Positions 49,615 to 57,929 of a stretch of DNA of 64,000 nucleotides are shown piece by piece. The notes under the pieces were generated by a model. It did no database searches, was not told the origin of the DNA, and saw only the letters and a list, made by a program, of their open reading frames with translations. The number at the start of each line of letters is the position of its first letter. Positions within the stretch are counted from its first letter, which is position 1. The position numbers and the translations under genes were made by a program. The stretch covers positions 124,001-188,000 of the forward strand of contig JBLNCP010000036.1 in NCBI GenBank assembly GCA_050260775.1. Reading direction: 5' to 3'. The stretch is from CALABS01 sp050260775. Its GTDB lineage: Bacteria > Pseudomonadota > Alphaproteobacteria > Rhodospirillales > Magnetospirillaceae.

Positions 49615-50505
49615 ATGATCCTCGACCTGCGCGACATGATCGCCGCGGCCAGGGAAGGCGGTTACGCCCTCCCCGTGTTCGACGTCGCCGGCATCGCCCT
49701 GGCGCGCTCGGCGGTGGAGACCGCCGCCGAATGCGCGTCGCCGGTGGTGATCCATCCCACCCGCGACGCCGACCTCCTGATGCCGGCCGTGGTGGCACTG
49801 GCCAATCGGGTGTCGGCGCCGGTCGCCCCGGTGATGGGCGGCATCGCCACCGTCGACCACGCCGCGGAAGCCATCCGTCTCGGGGCCCACGGCCTCATCC
49901 TCGCCGACGGGCACGACCCGGCGGTCGCCGGGCTGGCCGAGGCGTGCGGCGTCGCCCTGCTGACGCCGCCGAGCCGGCGCCTGCGCGACAACGACGCCCC
50001 GCCGCCCGGCCTGGCGTGGTTTGGCGACATCCTGGCGGAGAGTTCCGGCATCCCCGCGTCGAACCGCATGGTCAACGGCGCGCCGATCCCCTGGACCGAT
50101 CTCGTCGACATCGCCGCCAACGCGGCGCGCGGCCGCACCGCCTCGTGCATCGCCCGCTGCGGGTCTTCCGGACGGCTGCGGGTGCTCGAAGGCCAATGCC
50201 GCCGCCGCCGTGAGGTCGACCACGTGGTGCTCTACAACGCCGCCGGCGCCGATGACGCCGAGGTCGAGGCGATGGTGCGCGAGGGCGTCCGCCAACTGGG
50301 CGCCATCCCCGGTGTGCGCCGGGTCTTCGCCGGGCGCGCCGTCGGTGCGGGCGCCCGCTATACCCATGCCTGGGTGGTGCGCTTCTCGTCCGAGGGCGTC
50401 ATCGCCCTGTACCGCGACCATCCCGCCCACGTGGCCTTCGCGGACGGGCGGTTCCGCCCGCTGGCCGACGACCGGATGACCATCGACTTCATCGACGAGC
50501 GCTAG
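49615..50505 (+). CDS. Degenerate class II aldolase-like domain fused to a Dabb domain
   Basis: This 296-residue protein joins two modules. Residues 1-170 follow the class II fructose-bisphosphate aldolase N-terminal barrel (GGYALPVFDVAGIALARSAV, SPVVIHPTRDAD, AIRLGAHGLILADGH). The zinc-binding HLDH motif is replaced by a segment reading APVMGGI, so aldolase activity is unlikely. Residues 195-296 are a Dabb (stress-responsive A/B barrel) domain (REVDHVVLYNAAGADDAEVE, ending RMTIDFIDER). This fusion is unusual. GGAAG precedes the ATG at 49615. The gene stands alone, convergent with the hemerythrin-like gene, with stops overlapping by four bases. The function is unknown. Confidence 0.7.
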   Translation: MILDLRDMIAAAREGGYALPVFDVAGIALARSAVETAAECASPVVIHPTRDADLLMPAVVALANRVSAPVAPVMGGIATVDHAAEAIRLGAHGLILADGHDPAVAGLAEACGVALLTPPSRRLRDNDAPPPGLAWFGDILAESSGIPASNRMVNGAPIPWTDLVDIAANAARGRTASCIARCGSSGRLRVLEGQCRRRREVDHVVLYNAAGADDAEVEAMVREGVRQLGAIPGVRRVFAGRAVGAGARYTHAWVVRFSSEGVIALYRDHPAHVAFADGRFRPLADDRMTIDFIDER

Positions 50506-50924
50506 TCCTCGCCGCACACGCCGCGGGAAGCCGCCCACAGGCCGAGCGGCAGGTCGGATCCGTGCTGATGATGCTTGGACCAGCGCAGGATGAACTCGCG
50601 GACCCGCGCCCGGTCGCGGTCGCCGCAGACCCTGGCCGCCTGCATGGATTTCAGTTCTTCGACCAAGCGGTAGTGGTCGCGGACATGGTCGCCGGCCGAC
50701 GGATAGGCGGCCGAGCGCATCAGATCCTCCTCGCGCAGGAAGTTCCTGCCCACGAATTTGATCACCGCCCCGATCTTGGTGCAGTTGCAGTGGTCGCACG
50801 CCCCGGTGCGCCGCCGGCACTCGACCAGCGGATCGAAGACGCGCTCCATCAGGAACGCCAACCCTTCGTTACCGGCATCGATGTCGCGGATGCCGGTGGC
50901 ACCCTTCTTGGACGGCCCGGCCAT
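50502..50924 (-). CDS. Degenerate bacteriohemerythrin-like protein with Cys cluster
   Basis: This 140-residue protein follows the bacteriohemerythrin helix bundle: FLREEDLMRSAAYPSAGDHV, then RDHYRLVEELKSM, and FILRWSKHHQHGSD near the end. Compared with the seven iron ligands of hemerythrin, Glu65, His80, His84, His119 and Asp124 are kept. The first two histidines are replaced by Asn19 and Asn61. Between helices one and two lies a Cys-rich insert, Cys36, Cys43, Cys46 and Cys48 (GACDHCNC), not normal for the family. Oxygen binding by a di-iron site is therefore doubtful; another metal or redox sensing is possible. Confidence 0.65.
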   Translation of the reverse strand: MAGPSKKGATGIRDIDAGNEGLAFLMERVFDPLVECRRRTGACDHCNCTKIGAVIKFVGRNFLREEDLMRSAAYPSAGDHVRDHYRLVEELKSMQAARVCGDRDRARVREFILRWSKHHQHGSDLPLGLWAASRGVCGED

Positions 50925-51036
50925 GGCGCTTCCCCGATCCTGGCTTCTTAACCTTTTGGATAGGCCGCAGGTACGATACGACCACGACGCGCAGGCGGTC
51001 AACCGGCGCCCGGGACCCTCAGACCGATCTCCGACC

Positions 51037-52023
51037 TCATGCCGGCACCAGCACCGCCGCCCCGGTCAGTCGCCCGCTCCTCAGGTCAGCGAGCGCGTCG
51101 TTGGCGCGCTCCAGCGGATAGGTGGTGGTGGCGGCGCGGATCGGGACGGTCGGCGCCAGGGCGAGGAATTCCTCGCCGTCGGCCCGGGTGAGGTTGGCCA
51201 CCGACCTGAGGACGCGCTCCCCCCACAACAGGCTGTAGGGAAACGAGGGGATGGCGCTCATGTGGATGCCGGCGCACACCACCACCCCCGCCTTGGCGAC
51301 CCGCGACAAGGCTTCCGGCACCAGGGCGCCGACGGGAGCGAACAGGATGGCGGCGTCGAGCTCCACCGGAGGCGCCTCCCCCGACCCGCCGGCCCAGGCG
51401 CAGCCGAGATCGAGGGCGAGGCGCCGGGCCGCCTCGTCGCCCGGCCGTGAGAAGGCGTAGATTTCGCGGCCCTGCTTGGCCGCCACCTGGGCCAGGATGT
51501 GGGCGGCGGCGCCGAAGCCCCAGAAGCCGACGCGGCGCGCCTCACCGACCATCCGCCAGGCGCGGTAGCCGATCAGGCCGGCGCACATCAGCGGCGCCGC
51601 CGCCACATCCCCGTAGGCATCGGGCACCGGGAAGCAGAAGCGCTCGTCGGCCACCATGGCCTCGGCATAGCCGCCGTCCAAGGTGTAGCCGGTGAATTTC
51701 GCGTGGTCGCACAGGTTCTCATGCCCGGAGGTGCAGGCCGGGCATCGGCCGCACGTCCAGCCCAGCCACGGCACGCCGACGCGGTCTCCGATTTGGAAGC
51801 GTGTGGCGCCCTCTCCCGTCTGCGCGACGCGGCCAATGACCTCGTGGCCGGGAACCAGGGGAAGCTTGGGCTCGGCGAGGTCACCGTCGACCACGTGCAG
51901 GTCGGTCCGGCAGACCGCGCAGGCGTGGACGTCGAGAAGCACCTGTCCCGGCCCCGGCCGGGGCAACGGCAGATCGGCGAGCCTGAGCGGCGCGCCGGGG
52001 GTGTCGAGAACCATGGCACGCAT
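51037..52023 (-). CDS. Zinc-dependent alcohol dehydrogenase (MDR family)
   Basis: This 328-residue cytosolic dehydrogenase has the catalytic zinc site in CAVCRTDLHVVDGDL with PGHEVIGRV, and the structural zinc site CGRCPACTSGHENLC. The nucleotide-binding part reads GFWGFGAAAHILAQVAAKQG, a slightly loose Rossmann motif. It resembles the AdhP-like group that oxidises or reduces short alcohols and aldehydes with NAD(P). The ATG at 52023 is preferred because GGGAGG precedes it; an ATG 33 bases upstream is also open. It is divergent from the two-component pair at 52.1 kb. Confidence 0.88.
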   Translation of the reverse strand: MRAMVLDTPGAPLRLADLPLPRPGPGQVLLDVHACAVCRTDLHVVDGDLAEPKLPLVPGHEVIGRVAQTGEGATRFQIGDRVGVPWLGWTCGRCPACTSGHENLCDHAKFTGYTLDGGYAEAMVADERFCFPVPDAYGDVAAAPLMCAGLIGYRAWRMVGEARRVGFWGFGAAAHILAQVAAKQGREIYAFSRPGDEAARRLALDLGCAWAGGSGEAPPVELDAAILFAPVGALVPEALSRVAKAGVVVCAGIHMSAIPSFPYSLLWGERVLRSVANLTRADGEEFLALAPTVPIRAATTTYPLERANDALADLRSGRLTGAAVLVPA

Positions 52024-52150
52024 GTCGACCTCCCGGTGATCATCCAACCTTGTCATTCACCCGTCCCTCATTCAACTGCGTGCCTTGGGGGGACTGGCGA
52101 GCGCATCCGAGGACCCCATCTATGGTGGACCCCGCGCAGCAAAGGTCCGC

Positions 52151-52531
52151 ATGCAGCGTCCGCCTCCCCTTGTCGCGGTCATCGACGACGAGCCCTCGGT
52201 CCTGACCGCCCTCCGCCTCCTTCTGGAGATGCAGGGCTACCGGGTGATCGCCGGCGAATCCGAGGCGCCCGTCATCGAGCATCTCGCCAGCGGCGGGGAG
52301 CCTCCCGCAGCGATCATCGCAGATTACCGCCTGCGCGCCGGACGGACCGGCATCCAGGCGATCGGCGATATCCGCCGCCGCTTGGGATATGCGGTCCCTG
52401 GACTGATCGTTACCGGCGACACCACCAGCGCCTGGCTGGGCGACGCCCACGCGCTGCACCTGACGGTCCTCCAGAAGCCCGTGCTGCCACGCCAACTGGC
52501 GGCAGCCATCGACCAGTCGATGGCGCAATGA
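52151..52531 (+). CDS. Single-domain response regulator
   Basis: This 126-residue protein is a receiver domain with the acidic pair in VIDDEPSVL, phospho-acceptor Asp58 in IIADYRLR, Thr in IVTGDTT and Lys in VLQKPVLPRQL. It has no output domain. The type (LLLEMQGYRVIAGES) is often found with hybrid or CHASE-type kinases. Its stop overlaps the start of the kinase gene by four bases, so the two are made together and should be partners. It is divergent from the alcohol dehydrogenase gene. Confidence 0.85.
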   Translation: MQRPPPLVAVIDDEPSVLTALRLLLEMQGYRVIAGESEAPVIEHLASGGEPPAAIIADYRLRAGRTGIQAIGDIRRRLGYAVPGLIVTGDTTSAWLGDAHALHLTVLQKPVLPRQLAAAIDQSMAQ

Positions 52532-54252
52532 ACGAGCGCATCCTCCCACACCCGTTGGCGCTGATTTCGCTGGCGGTGGCGCTGGTCGCCACCCTCGCAG
52601 CATGGTGGAACGCGCGGGCGCAGACCGACCAGCTGGCCGAGACCCGCTTCATGACGCTGGCCGAAGGCACGGTCGACGACATCCGCGAACGCATGGGGCT
52701 CTATGAAGAGATCCTGCGCGGGGCACTGGGCATGATGGAAGCCAGCGGGGAGGTCAGCCCCACCGAATGGGGCCGTTACGTCGCCCGACTGGCACTGGAG
52801 CAGCGCTACCCGGGGATCCAAGGTGTCGGATACGCCGCTCGCGCCTCGTGGGCCGGCATCCCCGAACTGGAGATGAAAGTCCGCGCCGAGGGACGGCCGG
52901 ATTTTACCGTCACACCGGCGGGCCCGCGAGCGGAGGTCTATCCAATCGTCATGCTCGACCCCTTGGACGATCGCAACCTGCGGGCGCTCGGCTTCGACAT
53001 GTTCTCGGAGCCCATCCGCCGGGCCGCGATGGAGCAGGCGCGCGATACCGGGCACGCCACCATGACCCGCAAGGTGACGCTGGTTCAGGAGATCGACCAG
53101 GACGTGCAGGCCGGCACCCTCCTGTACCTGCCCGTCTATCGCGTCGGCTCGGACCAGTCCTCGGTCGAGGCCCGCCGCAAGGCGATCCTGGGGTTCGTCT
53201 ACAGCCCGTTCCGGATGAATGACCTGATGAAGGGCACCTTGGGCCGCAAGATCGAGGACATGTGCCTCCAGGTCTTTGATGAGCAGGCTGACAAGGCGTC
53301 TCTGCTGTACCGGCACTGTCCGAGCATCGGCGAAGGGCGACATGTTTTCGACCGCACCATCGAGGTGTTCGGCCGGCAGTGGATCATCAAGATTGAATCC
53401 ACGCGAGCATTGGAAGGCCAGATCGGCAGCGGGGCGCCGCTGGTCATCCTCATCGCCGGCATCATCATCAGCCTGCTGCTGATGGGCACCACCCAGGCCA
53501 TGGTCGACGCGCGCCAGCATGCCGCCCAGCTTGCCGAGAGCAACCGCCAGACCGAGATCGCCCGCCAAAATGCCGAAGCCGCCAACGCGTCGAAGTCCCG
53601 CTTCCTGGCGGCGGCCAGCCACGACCTGCGCCAGCCGTTGCAATCCCTGGGGATCTACCTGTATCTGCTCAATGACGCCGAGATGCCGTCGGCGACCAAG
53701 GAACTGGTGCGGGCCGCCACCAGCGGGTACGAGACCACCCAGCGCATGCTGAACTCGATCATGGATATCGCGGCACTGGAAAGCGGCAAGATCGATGTCC
53801 GCCCTGAGCGCTTCAACCTCGCCGAAATGCTGACCGCCACGATCGAGGCGGTGCGCCCGGTGGCGGAGGGCAAGGGGTTGCGGCTCGCCGTGCGCACCTG
53901 CCCCGCCATCGTCGAGACCGACCGCGTGCTGCTGGACCGCATCATCCGCAACCTCATCGACAACGCGCTGAAATACACCGAGTCCGGCGGCGTCCTGGTG
54001 GCCTGCCGCCTCCACCGGAATCGGATTCGCATCAAGGTCGCCGACAGCGGTCCCGGCATCGCGGCCGACCGGCTGGAACTGATCTTCGAGGATTTCTACC
54101 AGGTGGAAAATCCGGAGCGGGACCGGACCAAGGGCCTCGGGCTGGGCCTGGCCACCGTCGCCCGCCTGGCGCGTCTGCTCAGCTACCGGATCGACGTCAA
54201 GTCCCGGCCCGGCAGGGGCAGCACCTTCATCCTGGAACTGCCCGCCGCCTGA
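52528..54252 (+). CDS. CHASE-domain sensor histidine kinase
   Basis: This 574-residue membrane kinase has helices at about 9-26 and 312-332 around a periplasmic CHASE domain. Its marks are RLALEQRYPGIQGVGYAA, YPIVMLDPLDDRNLRALGFD and ATMTRKVTLVQE. The cytosolic part has a coiled coil, phospho-His in AASHDLRQPLQSLGIYL, the N box NLIDNALKYTES, DSGPGI and GLGLGLATVARL. CHASE domains bind cytokinin-like or other small ligands in known cases. The ATG at 52528 overlaps the receiver gene stop by four bases. The kinase faces convergent phaB. Confidence 0.87.
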   Translation: MNERILPHPLALISLAVALVATLAAWWNARAQTDQLAETRFMTLAEGTVDDIRERMGLYEEILRGALGMMEASGEVSPTEWGRYVARLALEQRYPGIQGVGYAARASWAGIPELEMKVRAEGRPDFTVTPAGPRAEVYPIVMLDPLDDRNLRALGFDMFSEPIRRAAMEQARDTGHATMTRKVTLVQEIDQDVQAGTLLYLPVYRVGSDQSSVEARRKAILGFVYSPFRMNDLMKGTLGRKIEDMCLQVFDEQADKASLLYRHCPSIGEGRHVFDRTIEVFGRQWIIKIESTRALEGQIGSGAPLVILIAGIIISLLLMGTTQAMVDARQHAAQLAESNRQTEIARQNAEAANASKSRFLAAASHDLRQPLQSLGIYLYLLNDAEMPSATKELVRAATSGYETTQRMLNSIMDIAALESGKIDVRPERFNLAEMLTATIEAVRPVAEGKGLRLAVRTCPAIVETDRVLLDRIIRNLIDNALKYTESGGVLVACRLHRNRIRIKVADSGPGIAADRLELIFEDFYQVENPERDRTKGLGLGLATVARLARLLSYRIDVKSRPGRGSTFILELPAA

Positions 54253-54256
54253 CCGC

Positions 54257-54973
54257 CTACATGTATTGGCCGCCGTTGACCGACAGCACCTGGCCGGTGA
54301 CGAAGCGGGAATCGTCGGAGGCGAGGAAGGCGGCGGCGGCCGCGATGTCCTCGGCGGCCCCGAGATCGCCCGCCGGAATCTTCTTGCGCTCGGCCTCCAG
54401 GATGTCCTGCGGCATGGCCATGGTCATCTCGGTGCGAATGAACCCCGGCGCGATGCAGTTGGCGGTAACGCCCTTGCCCGCCAGTTCCTGGGCGATCGAC
54501 TTGGTGAAGCCGATCATGCCGGCCTTGGCGGCGGCGTAGTTGGCCTGCCCGAACTGGCCCCTCAGCCCGTTCATGGACGAGATGTTGATGATGCGGCCCC
54601 AGCCGCGGGAGCGCATGCCCGGCGACAGCACCCTGACGGTGTTGAAGACCGAGGTCAGGTTCACGGTGAGCACCTGCGTCCACTGTTCGGGGGACATCTT
54701 GTGGACGAAGGCGTCGCGGGTGATGCCGGCATTGTTGACCAGCACGTCGATGGGACCGACCCGCCCTTCGAACTCGGTGAGCAGCCGTTCCACCGCCGGG
54801 AAGTCGGCCACGTCCAGGGTCACCCCGGTCACCTTGAGGCGTTCGGCGGTCGCCGCCACCCTGTCCGCCGCGATGTCGGCGATCACCACGTCGAAGCCGT
54901 CCGCGCTGAGACGCTCGGCGATCGCCGCGCCAATTCCGGCGGCGCCGCCGGTCACCAGGGCTCGTCTCGTCAT
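54257..54973 (-). CDS. phaB: Acetoacetyl-CoA reductase/FabG-type SDR
   Basis: This 238-residue short-chain dehydrogenase has the NAD(P) motif TGGAAGIG, NNAG, the catalytic Ser in NISSMNG and the Tyr-x3-Lys pair in YAAAKAG. The stretch NGLRGQFGQANYAAAKAGM matches PhaB-type acetoacetyl-CoA reductases, which make (R)-3-hydroxybutyryl-CoA for PHA. A FabG role is possible. A second, similar reductase lies after phaA, so this is one of two. A PhaR-type palindrome lies directly upstream of its ribosome site (AGGAGGA). Confidence 0.83.
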   Translation of the reverse strand: MTRRALVTGGAAGIGAAIAERLSADGFDVVIADIAADRVAATAERLKVTGVTLDVADFPAVERLLTEFEGRVGPIDVLVNNAGITRDAFVHKMSPEQWTQVLTVNLTSVFNTVRVLSPGMRSRGWGRIINISSMNGLRGQFGQANYAAAKAGMIGFTKSIAQELAGKGVTANCIAPGFIRTEMTMAMPQDILEAERKKIPAGDLGAAEDIAAAAAFLASDDSRFVTGQVLSVNGGQYM

Positions 54974-54991
54974 TCTTCCTCCTTACATGGA

Positions 54992-55008
54992 ATGCTGCGT
55001 CGCAGCAT
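54992..55008. promoter_or_regulatory. PhaR-type operator (CTGC-N3-GCAG palindrome)
   Basis: ATGCTGCG and CGCAGCAT face each other around one T, a perfect 17-base palindrome with the core CTGCGTCGCAG. The PHA regulator PhaR is reported in Paracoccus to bind CTGC-N3/4-GCAG. It lies 19-35 bases before the reductase ATG at 54973, and about 170 bases before phaA. Confidence 0.6.
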
Positions 55009-55176
55009 GGATCTTGGGTGTGCCCTGGGCTTCGGGAAGGGGAAACGACCTTTGCAAGGGGTCCCCTGCCCCAGGGGGTAGGCCATCCAGACGCGGACCA
55101 CACGTCCTCTGCCGGATATGCCGGCGCCGGCCGATGCGCTCTTTTTATAGCCAACAAGACAAGCGGGAGGAACCCA

Positions 55177-56361
55177 ATGGCTATAAAGGACGTGGCGTTG
55201 CTGAGCGGTGTGCGGACCGGCATCGGTGCCTTCGGGGGGGGATTGAAGGATGTCGCGCCCACCGCCCTGGCCGCCGCCTGCGTGCGCGGGGCGGTCGAGC
55301 GCGCCGGGCTCGACCCCAAGGCGGTCGGGCATGCGGTGTTCGGCAACGTCATCCACACCGAAGCGCGCGACATGTATCTGTCGCGGGTGGCGGCCGTCGA
55401 GGGCGGCCTGCCGGTGGACGTGCCGGCGCTGACCCTGAACCGACTGTGCGGCAGTGCGATGCAGGCCATCGTGTCGGCGGCCCAGATGATCATGCTGGGC
55501 GACGTCGAATGTGCGGTGGCCGGCGGCGCCGAGAGCATGAGCCGCTCGGGCTACATGCTGCCCGCCCTGCGCTGGGGCCAGCGCATGAGCGACGCGGTGG
55601 CGGTGGATGCCATGGTCGGCGCCCTGACCGATCCCTTCGGCCACGGCCACATGGGCATGACCGCCGAAGCGGTGGCCAAGCGCTATGGCATCAGCCGCGG
55701 CGACCAGGACGCCTTCGCGGTGGAAAGCCACCGCCGCGCCGCCGCCGCCTGGGCCGATCACCGCTTCGACGACCAGATCGTTCCCATCGAGGTCAAGAGC
55801 CGCAAGGGCACCGTCTCCTTCGCCCAGGACGAGCACATCCGCACCGGCGTCAGCCTGGAGGACATGGCCAAGCTGCGGCCCGCCTTCAGCAAGGAGGGGT
55901 CGGTGACCGCCGCCAACGCCAGCGGCCTCAACGATGCCGCCGCGGCGGTCACGCTGATGGATGCCGACCTGGCGGCGCAGCGGGGCCTGAAGCCGCTGGC
56001 CGTCATCCGCGGCTACGCCCACACCGGGGTCGAGCCCGAGGTGATGGGCATCGGCCCGATCTCGGCGGTGCGCAAGGCGCTCGAACGCGCCGGGCTGAAG
56101 GTCGCCGACCTGGACGTCATCGAATCCAACGAGGCCTTCGCCGCCCAGGCGCTGGCGGTAGCGCGCGAACTGAACCTTCCGGCGGAGCGCACCAACCCCA
56201 ACGGCGGCGCCATCGCGCTCGGCCATCCCATCGGCGCCACCGGCGCCATCATCGTCGTCAAGGCGCTGCATGAACTGGCCCGCACCGGCGGCCGCTACGG
56301 GCTGGCCACCATGTGCATCGGCGGCGGCCAGGGCATCGCCCTGGTTCTCGAGCGGATCTAA
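55177..56361 (+). CDS. phaA: Acetyl-CoA acetyltransferase (beta-ketothiolase)
   Basis: This 394-residue thiolase condenses two acetyl-CoA to acetoacetyl-CoA, the first step of PHB synthesis. The nucleophilic Cys91 lies in TLNRLCGSAMQAIVSAAQ, His350 in ALGHPIGATGA and the second Cys380 in MCIGGGQGIAL. A normal length and all motifs suggest it is active. The ATG at 55177 follows GGGAGGAAC. It is followed after 14 bases by an acetoacetyl-CoA reductase on the same strand, the usual phaAB order. The divergent reductase on the other side suggests joint control through the PhaR-type operator. Confidence 0.93.
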   Translation: MAIKDVALLSGVRTGIGAFGGGLKDVAPTALAAACVRGAVERAGLDPKAVGHAVFGNVIHTEARDMYLSRVAAVEGGLPVDVPALTLNRLCGSAMQAIVSAAQMIMLGDVECAVAGGAESMSRSGYMLPALRWGQRMSDAVAVDAMVGALTDPFGHGHMGMTAEAVAKRYGISRGDQDAFAVESHRRAAAAWADHRFDDQIVPIEVKSRKGTVSFAQDEHIRTGVSLEDMAKLRPAFSKEGSVTAANASGLNDAAAAVTLMDADLAAQRGLKPLAVIRGYAHTGVEPEVMGIGPISAVRKALERAGLKVADLDVIESNEAFAAQALAVARELNLPAERTNPNGGAIALGHPIGATGAIIVVKALHELARTGGRYGLATMCIGGGQGIALVLERI

Positions 56362-56375
56362 GGGGGGATACGGTC

Positions 56376-57098
56376 ATGAACAGAGTCGCACTGGTCACCG
56401 GCGGCACCCGCGGCATCGGCAGGGCGGTGTCCATCGCCCTCCGGGACGCCGGCTATCGCGTCGCCGCCAACTACTTCGGCAAGGTCGAAGCCGCCCGCAG
56501 CTTCACCGAGGAAACCGGCATCGTCGCCTACCGCTTCGACGTGTCAAACTACGCCGAGTGCGCCACCGGCATCGAGCACATCACCCGCGACCTCGGCCCA
56601 GTCGAGATCGTGGTCAACAACGCCGGCATCACCCGCGACGCGCCCCTGCACAAGATGCCTTACCAGCACTGGGAACAGGTGCTGCATACCAACCTGACCT
56701 CGTGCTTCAACACCTCGCGCTGCGTGATCGAATCCATGCGCGAACGCGGCTTCGGCCGCATCGTCAACATCAGCTCGCTCAACGGCCAGATGGGGCAGTT
56801 CGGCCAAGCCAATTATTCCGCGGCCAAGGCCGGCATGCTGGGCCTGACCAAGGCGCTGGCGCAGGAAGGAGCGGCCAAGGGCATCACGGTCAACGCCATC
56901 GCCCCGGGCTACGTCGACACCGAGATGGTGCGCGCGGTCCCCCCCGAGGTGCTCAAGAAGATCATCGACAAGATCCCGGTCGGCCGCCTCGGCCAGGCCG
57001 AGGAGATCGCCCGCGGCGTCGTCTTCCTGGTGTCCGACGAGGCCGGCTTCATCACCGGCGCGACGCTGGCCATCAACGGCGGCCATCACATGGCGTAA
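56376..57098 (+). CDS. phaB: Acetoacetyl-CoA reductase
   Basis: This 240-residue SDR enzyme reduces acetoacetyl-CoA to (R)-3-hydroxybutyryl-CoA with NADPH. It has TGGTRGIG, NNAGITRDAPLHKM, the catalytic Ser in NISSLNGQMGQFGQ and Tyr-x3-Lys in YSAAKAGMLG. It follows the canonical PhaB pattern more closely than the copy at 54257. It lies 14 bases after phaA and should be cotranscribed with it. A perfect hairpin follows the stop, shared with the convergent fabI. PHA synthase is not in the window. Confidence 0.92.
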   Translation: MNRVALVTGGTRGIGRAVSIALRDAGYRVAANYFGKVEAARSFTEETGIVAYRFDVSNYAECATGIEHITRDLGPVEIVVNNAGITRDAPLHKMPYQHWEQVLHTNLTSCFNTSRCVIESMRERGFGRIVNISSLNGQMGQFGQANYSAAKAGMLGLTKALAQEGAAKGITVNAIAPGYVDTEMVRAVPPEVLKKIIDKIPVGRLGQAEEIARGVVFLVSDEAGFITGATLAINGGHHMA

Positions 57099-57103
57099 GG
57101 GAC

Positions 57104-57133
57104 GGCTCCCGGGAGGCACGCCTCCCGGGAGCC
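57104..57133. terminator. Hairpin between convergent phaB and fabI
   Basis: A perfect 13-base stem GGCTCCCGGGAGG/CCTCCCGGGAGCC with loop CACG lies between two convergent stops. No T-run follows on either strand. It probably blocks read-through both ways. Confidence 0.65.
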
Positions 57134-57140
57134 GGGGGCC

Positions 57141-57929
57141 TCAGCCCATGACGTGGTAACCGCCATCGATGTAGATGGTGTCGCCGGTTATCAGCCGGGC
57201 GAAGTCGGTCGCCAGATAGGCGGTGGTCATGCCGACATCATCAATGTCCACCAGCTCATGGGCCGGGGCACGCTCGGCCGCCACCGCCAGCAGCTGGTCG
57301 AAGCCCTTGAGGCCCGAGGCGGCGCGGGTCTTGAGCGGGCCCGGCGACACCGCATTCACGCGGATGCCCTTGGGCCCCAGTTCGTAGGCGAGGTAGCGCA
57401 CAGCCGCCTCCATCGCCGCCTTGACCGGACCCATGACGTTGTAATTGGGGATCACCCGTTCCGCCCCGATATAGGTCATGGTGATCAGGGTACCGCCCTC
57501 GGTCATCAACGGCTCGGCCAGCCGCGCCATGCGGATGAAGGAGTGGCAGGACACGTCCATCGCCACCGAAAAGCCGTTGCGCGAGCAGTCGGTCAGCCGG
57601 CCCTGCAGGTCCTCCTTCGGCGCGTAGGCGATGGAATGCAGCAGGAAATCCAACTTTCCCCAGCGCTGCGCCGCCTGGTCGAACAGCGCCGCCATCTGCG
57701 CGTCATCGCTGACGTCGAGCGGCAGGAACAGCGACGCCCCCAGCTGCTGGGCCAGCGGTTCGACGAAGGGGCGGGCCTTCTCGTTGAGGTAGGTGATGCC
57801 CAGCTCCGCCCCGATGGCGCGGAACGCCTTGGCGCAGCCATAGGCGATGGAGTGCTCGTTGGCGATCCCGGTGACGATGCCCGCCTTCCCGGAGAGAACA
57901 CGCTTGGCTTCCGCTGTCAGTTCCGGCAT
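57141..57929 (-). CDS. fabI: Enoyl-[acyl-carrier-protein] reductase (NADH)
   Basis: This 262-residue enzyme carries out the last reduction of each fatty acid elongation cycle. FabI marks are GIVTGIANEHSIAYGCAKAF at the cofactor site, LHSIAYAPKEDLQGR, and the catalytic Tyr-x6-Lys in YNVMGPVKAAMEA. VNAVSPGPLKTRAASGLKGF and DTIYIDGGYHVMG follow. The ATG at 57929 follows AGGAG. The conserved YIGAERVIPNYN region looks normal. An inverted repeat about 110 bases upstream may serve its control. It is convergent with phaB. Confidence 0.95.
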   Translation of the reverse strand: MPELTAEAKRVLSGKAGIVTGIANEHSIAYGCAKAFRAIGAELGITYLNEKARPFVEPLAQQLGASLFLPLDVSDDAQMAALFDQAAQRWGKLDFLLHSIAYAPKEDLQGRLTDCSRNGFSVAMDVSCHSFIRMARLAEPLMTEGGTLITMTYIGAERVIPNYNVMGPVKAAMEAAVRYLAYELGPKGIRVNAVSPGPLKTRAASGLKGFDQLLAVAAERAPAHELVDIDDVGMTTAYLATDFARLITGDTIYIDGGYHVMG

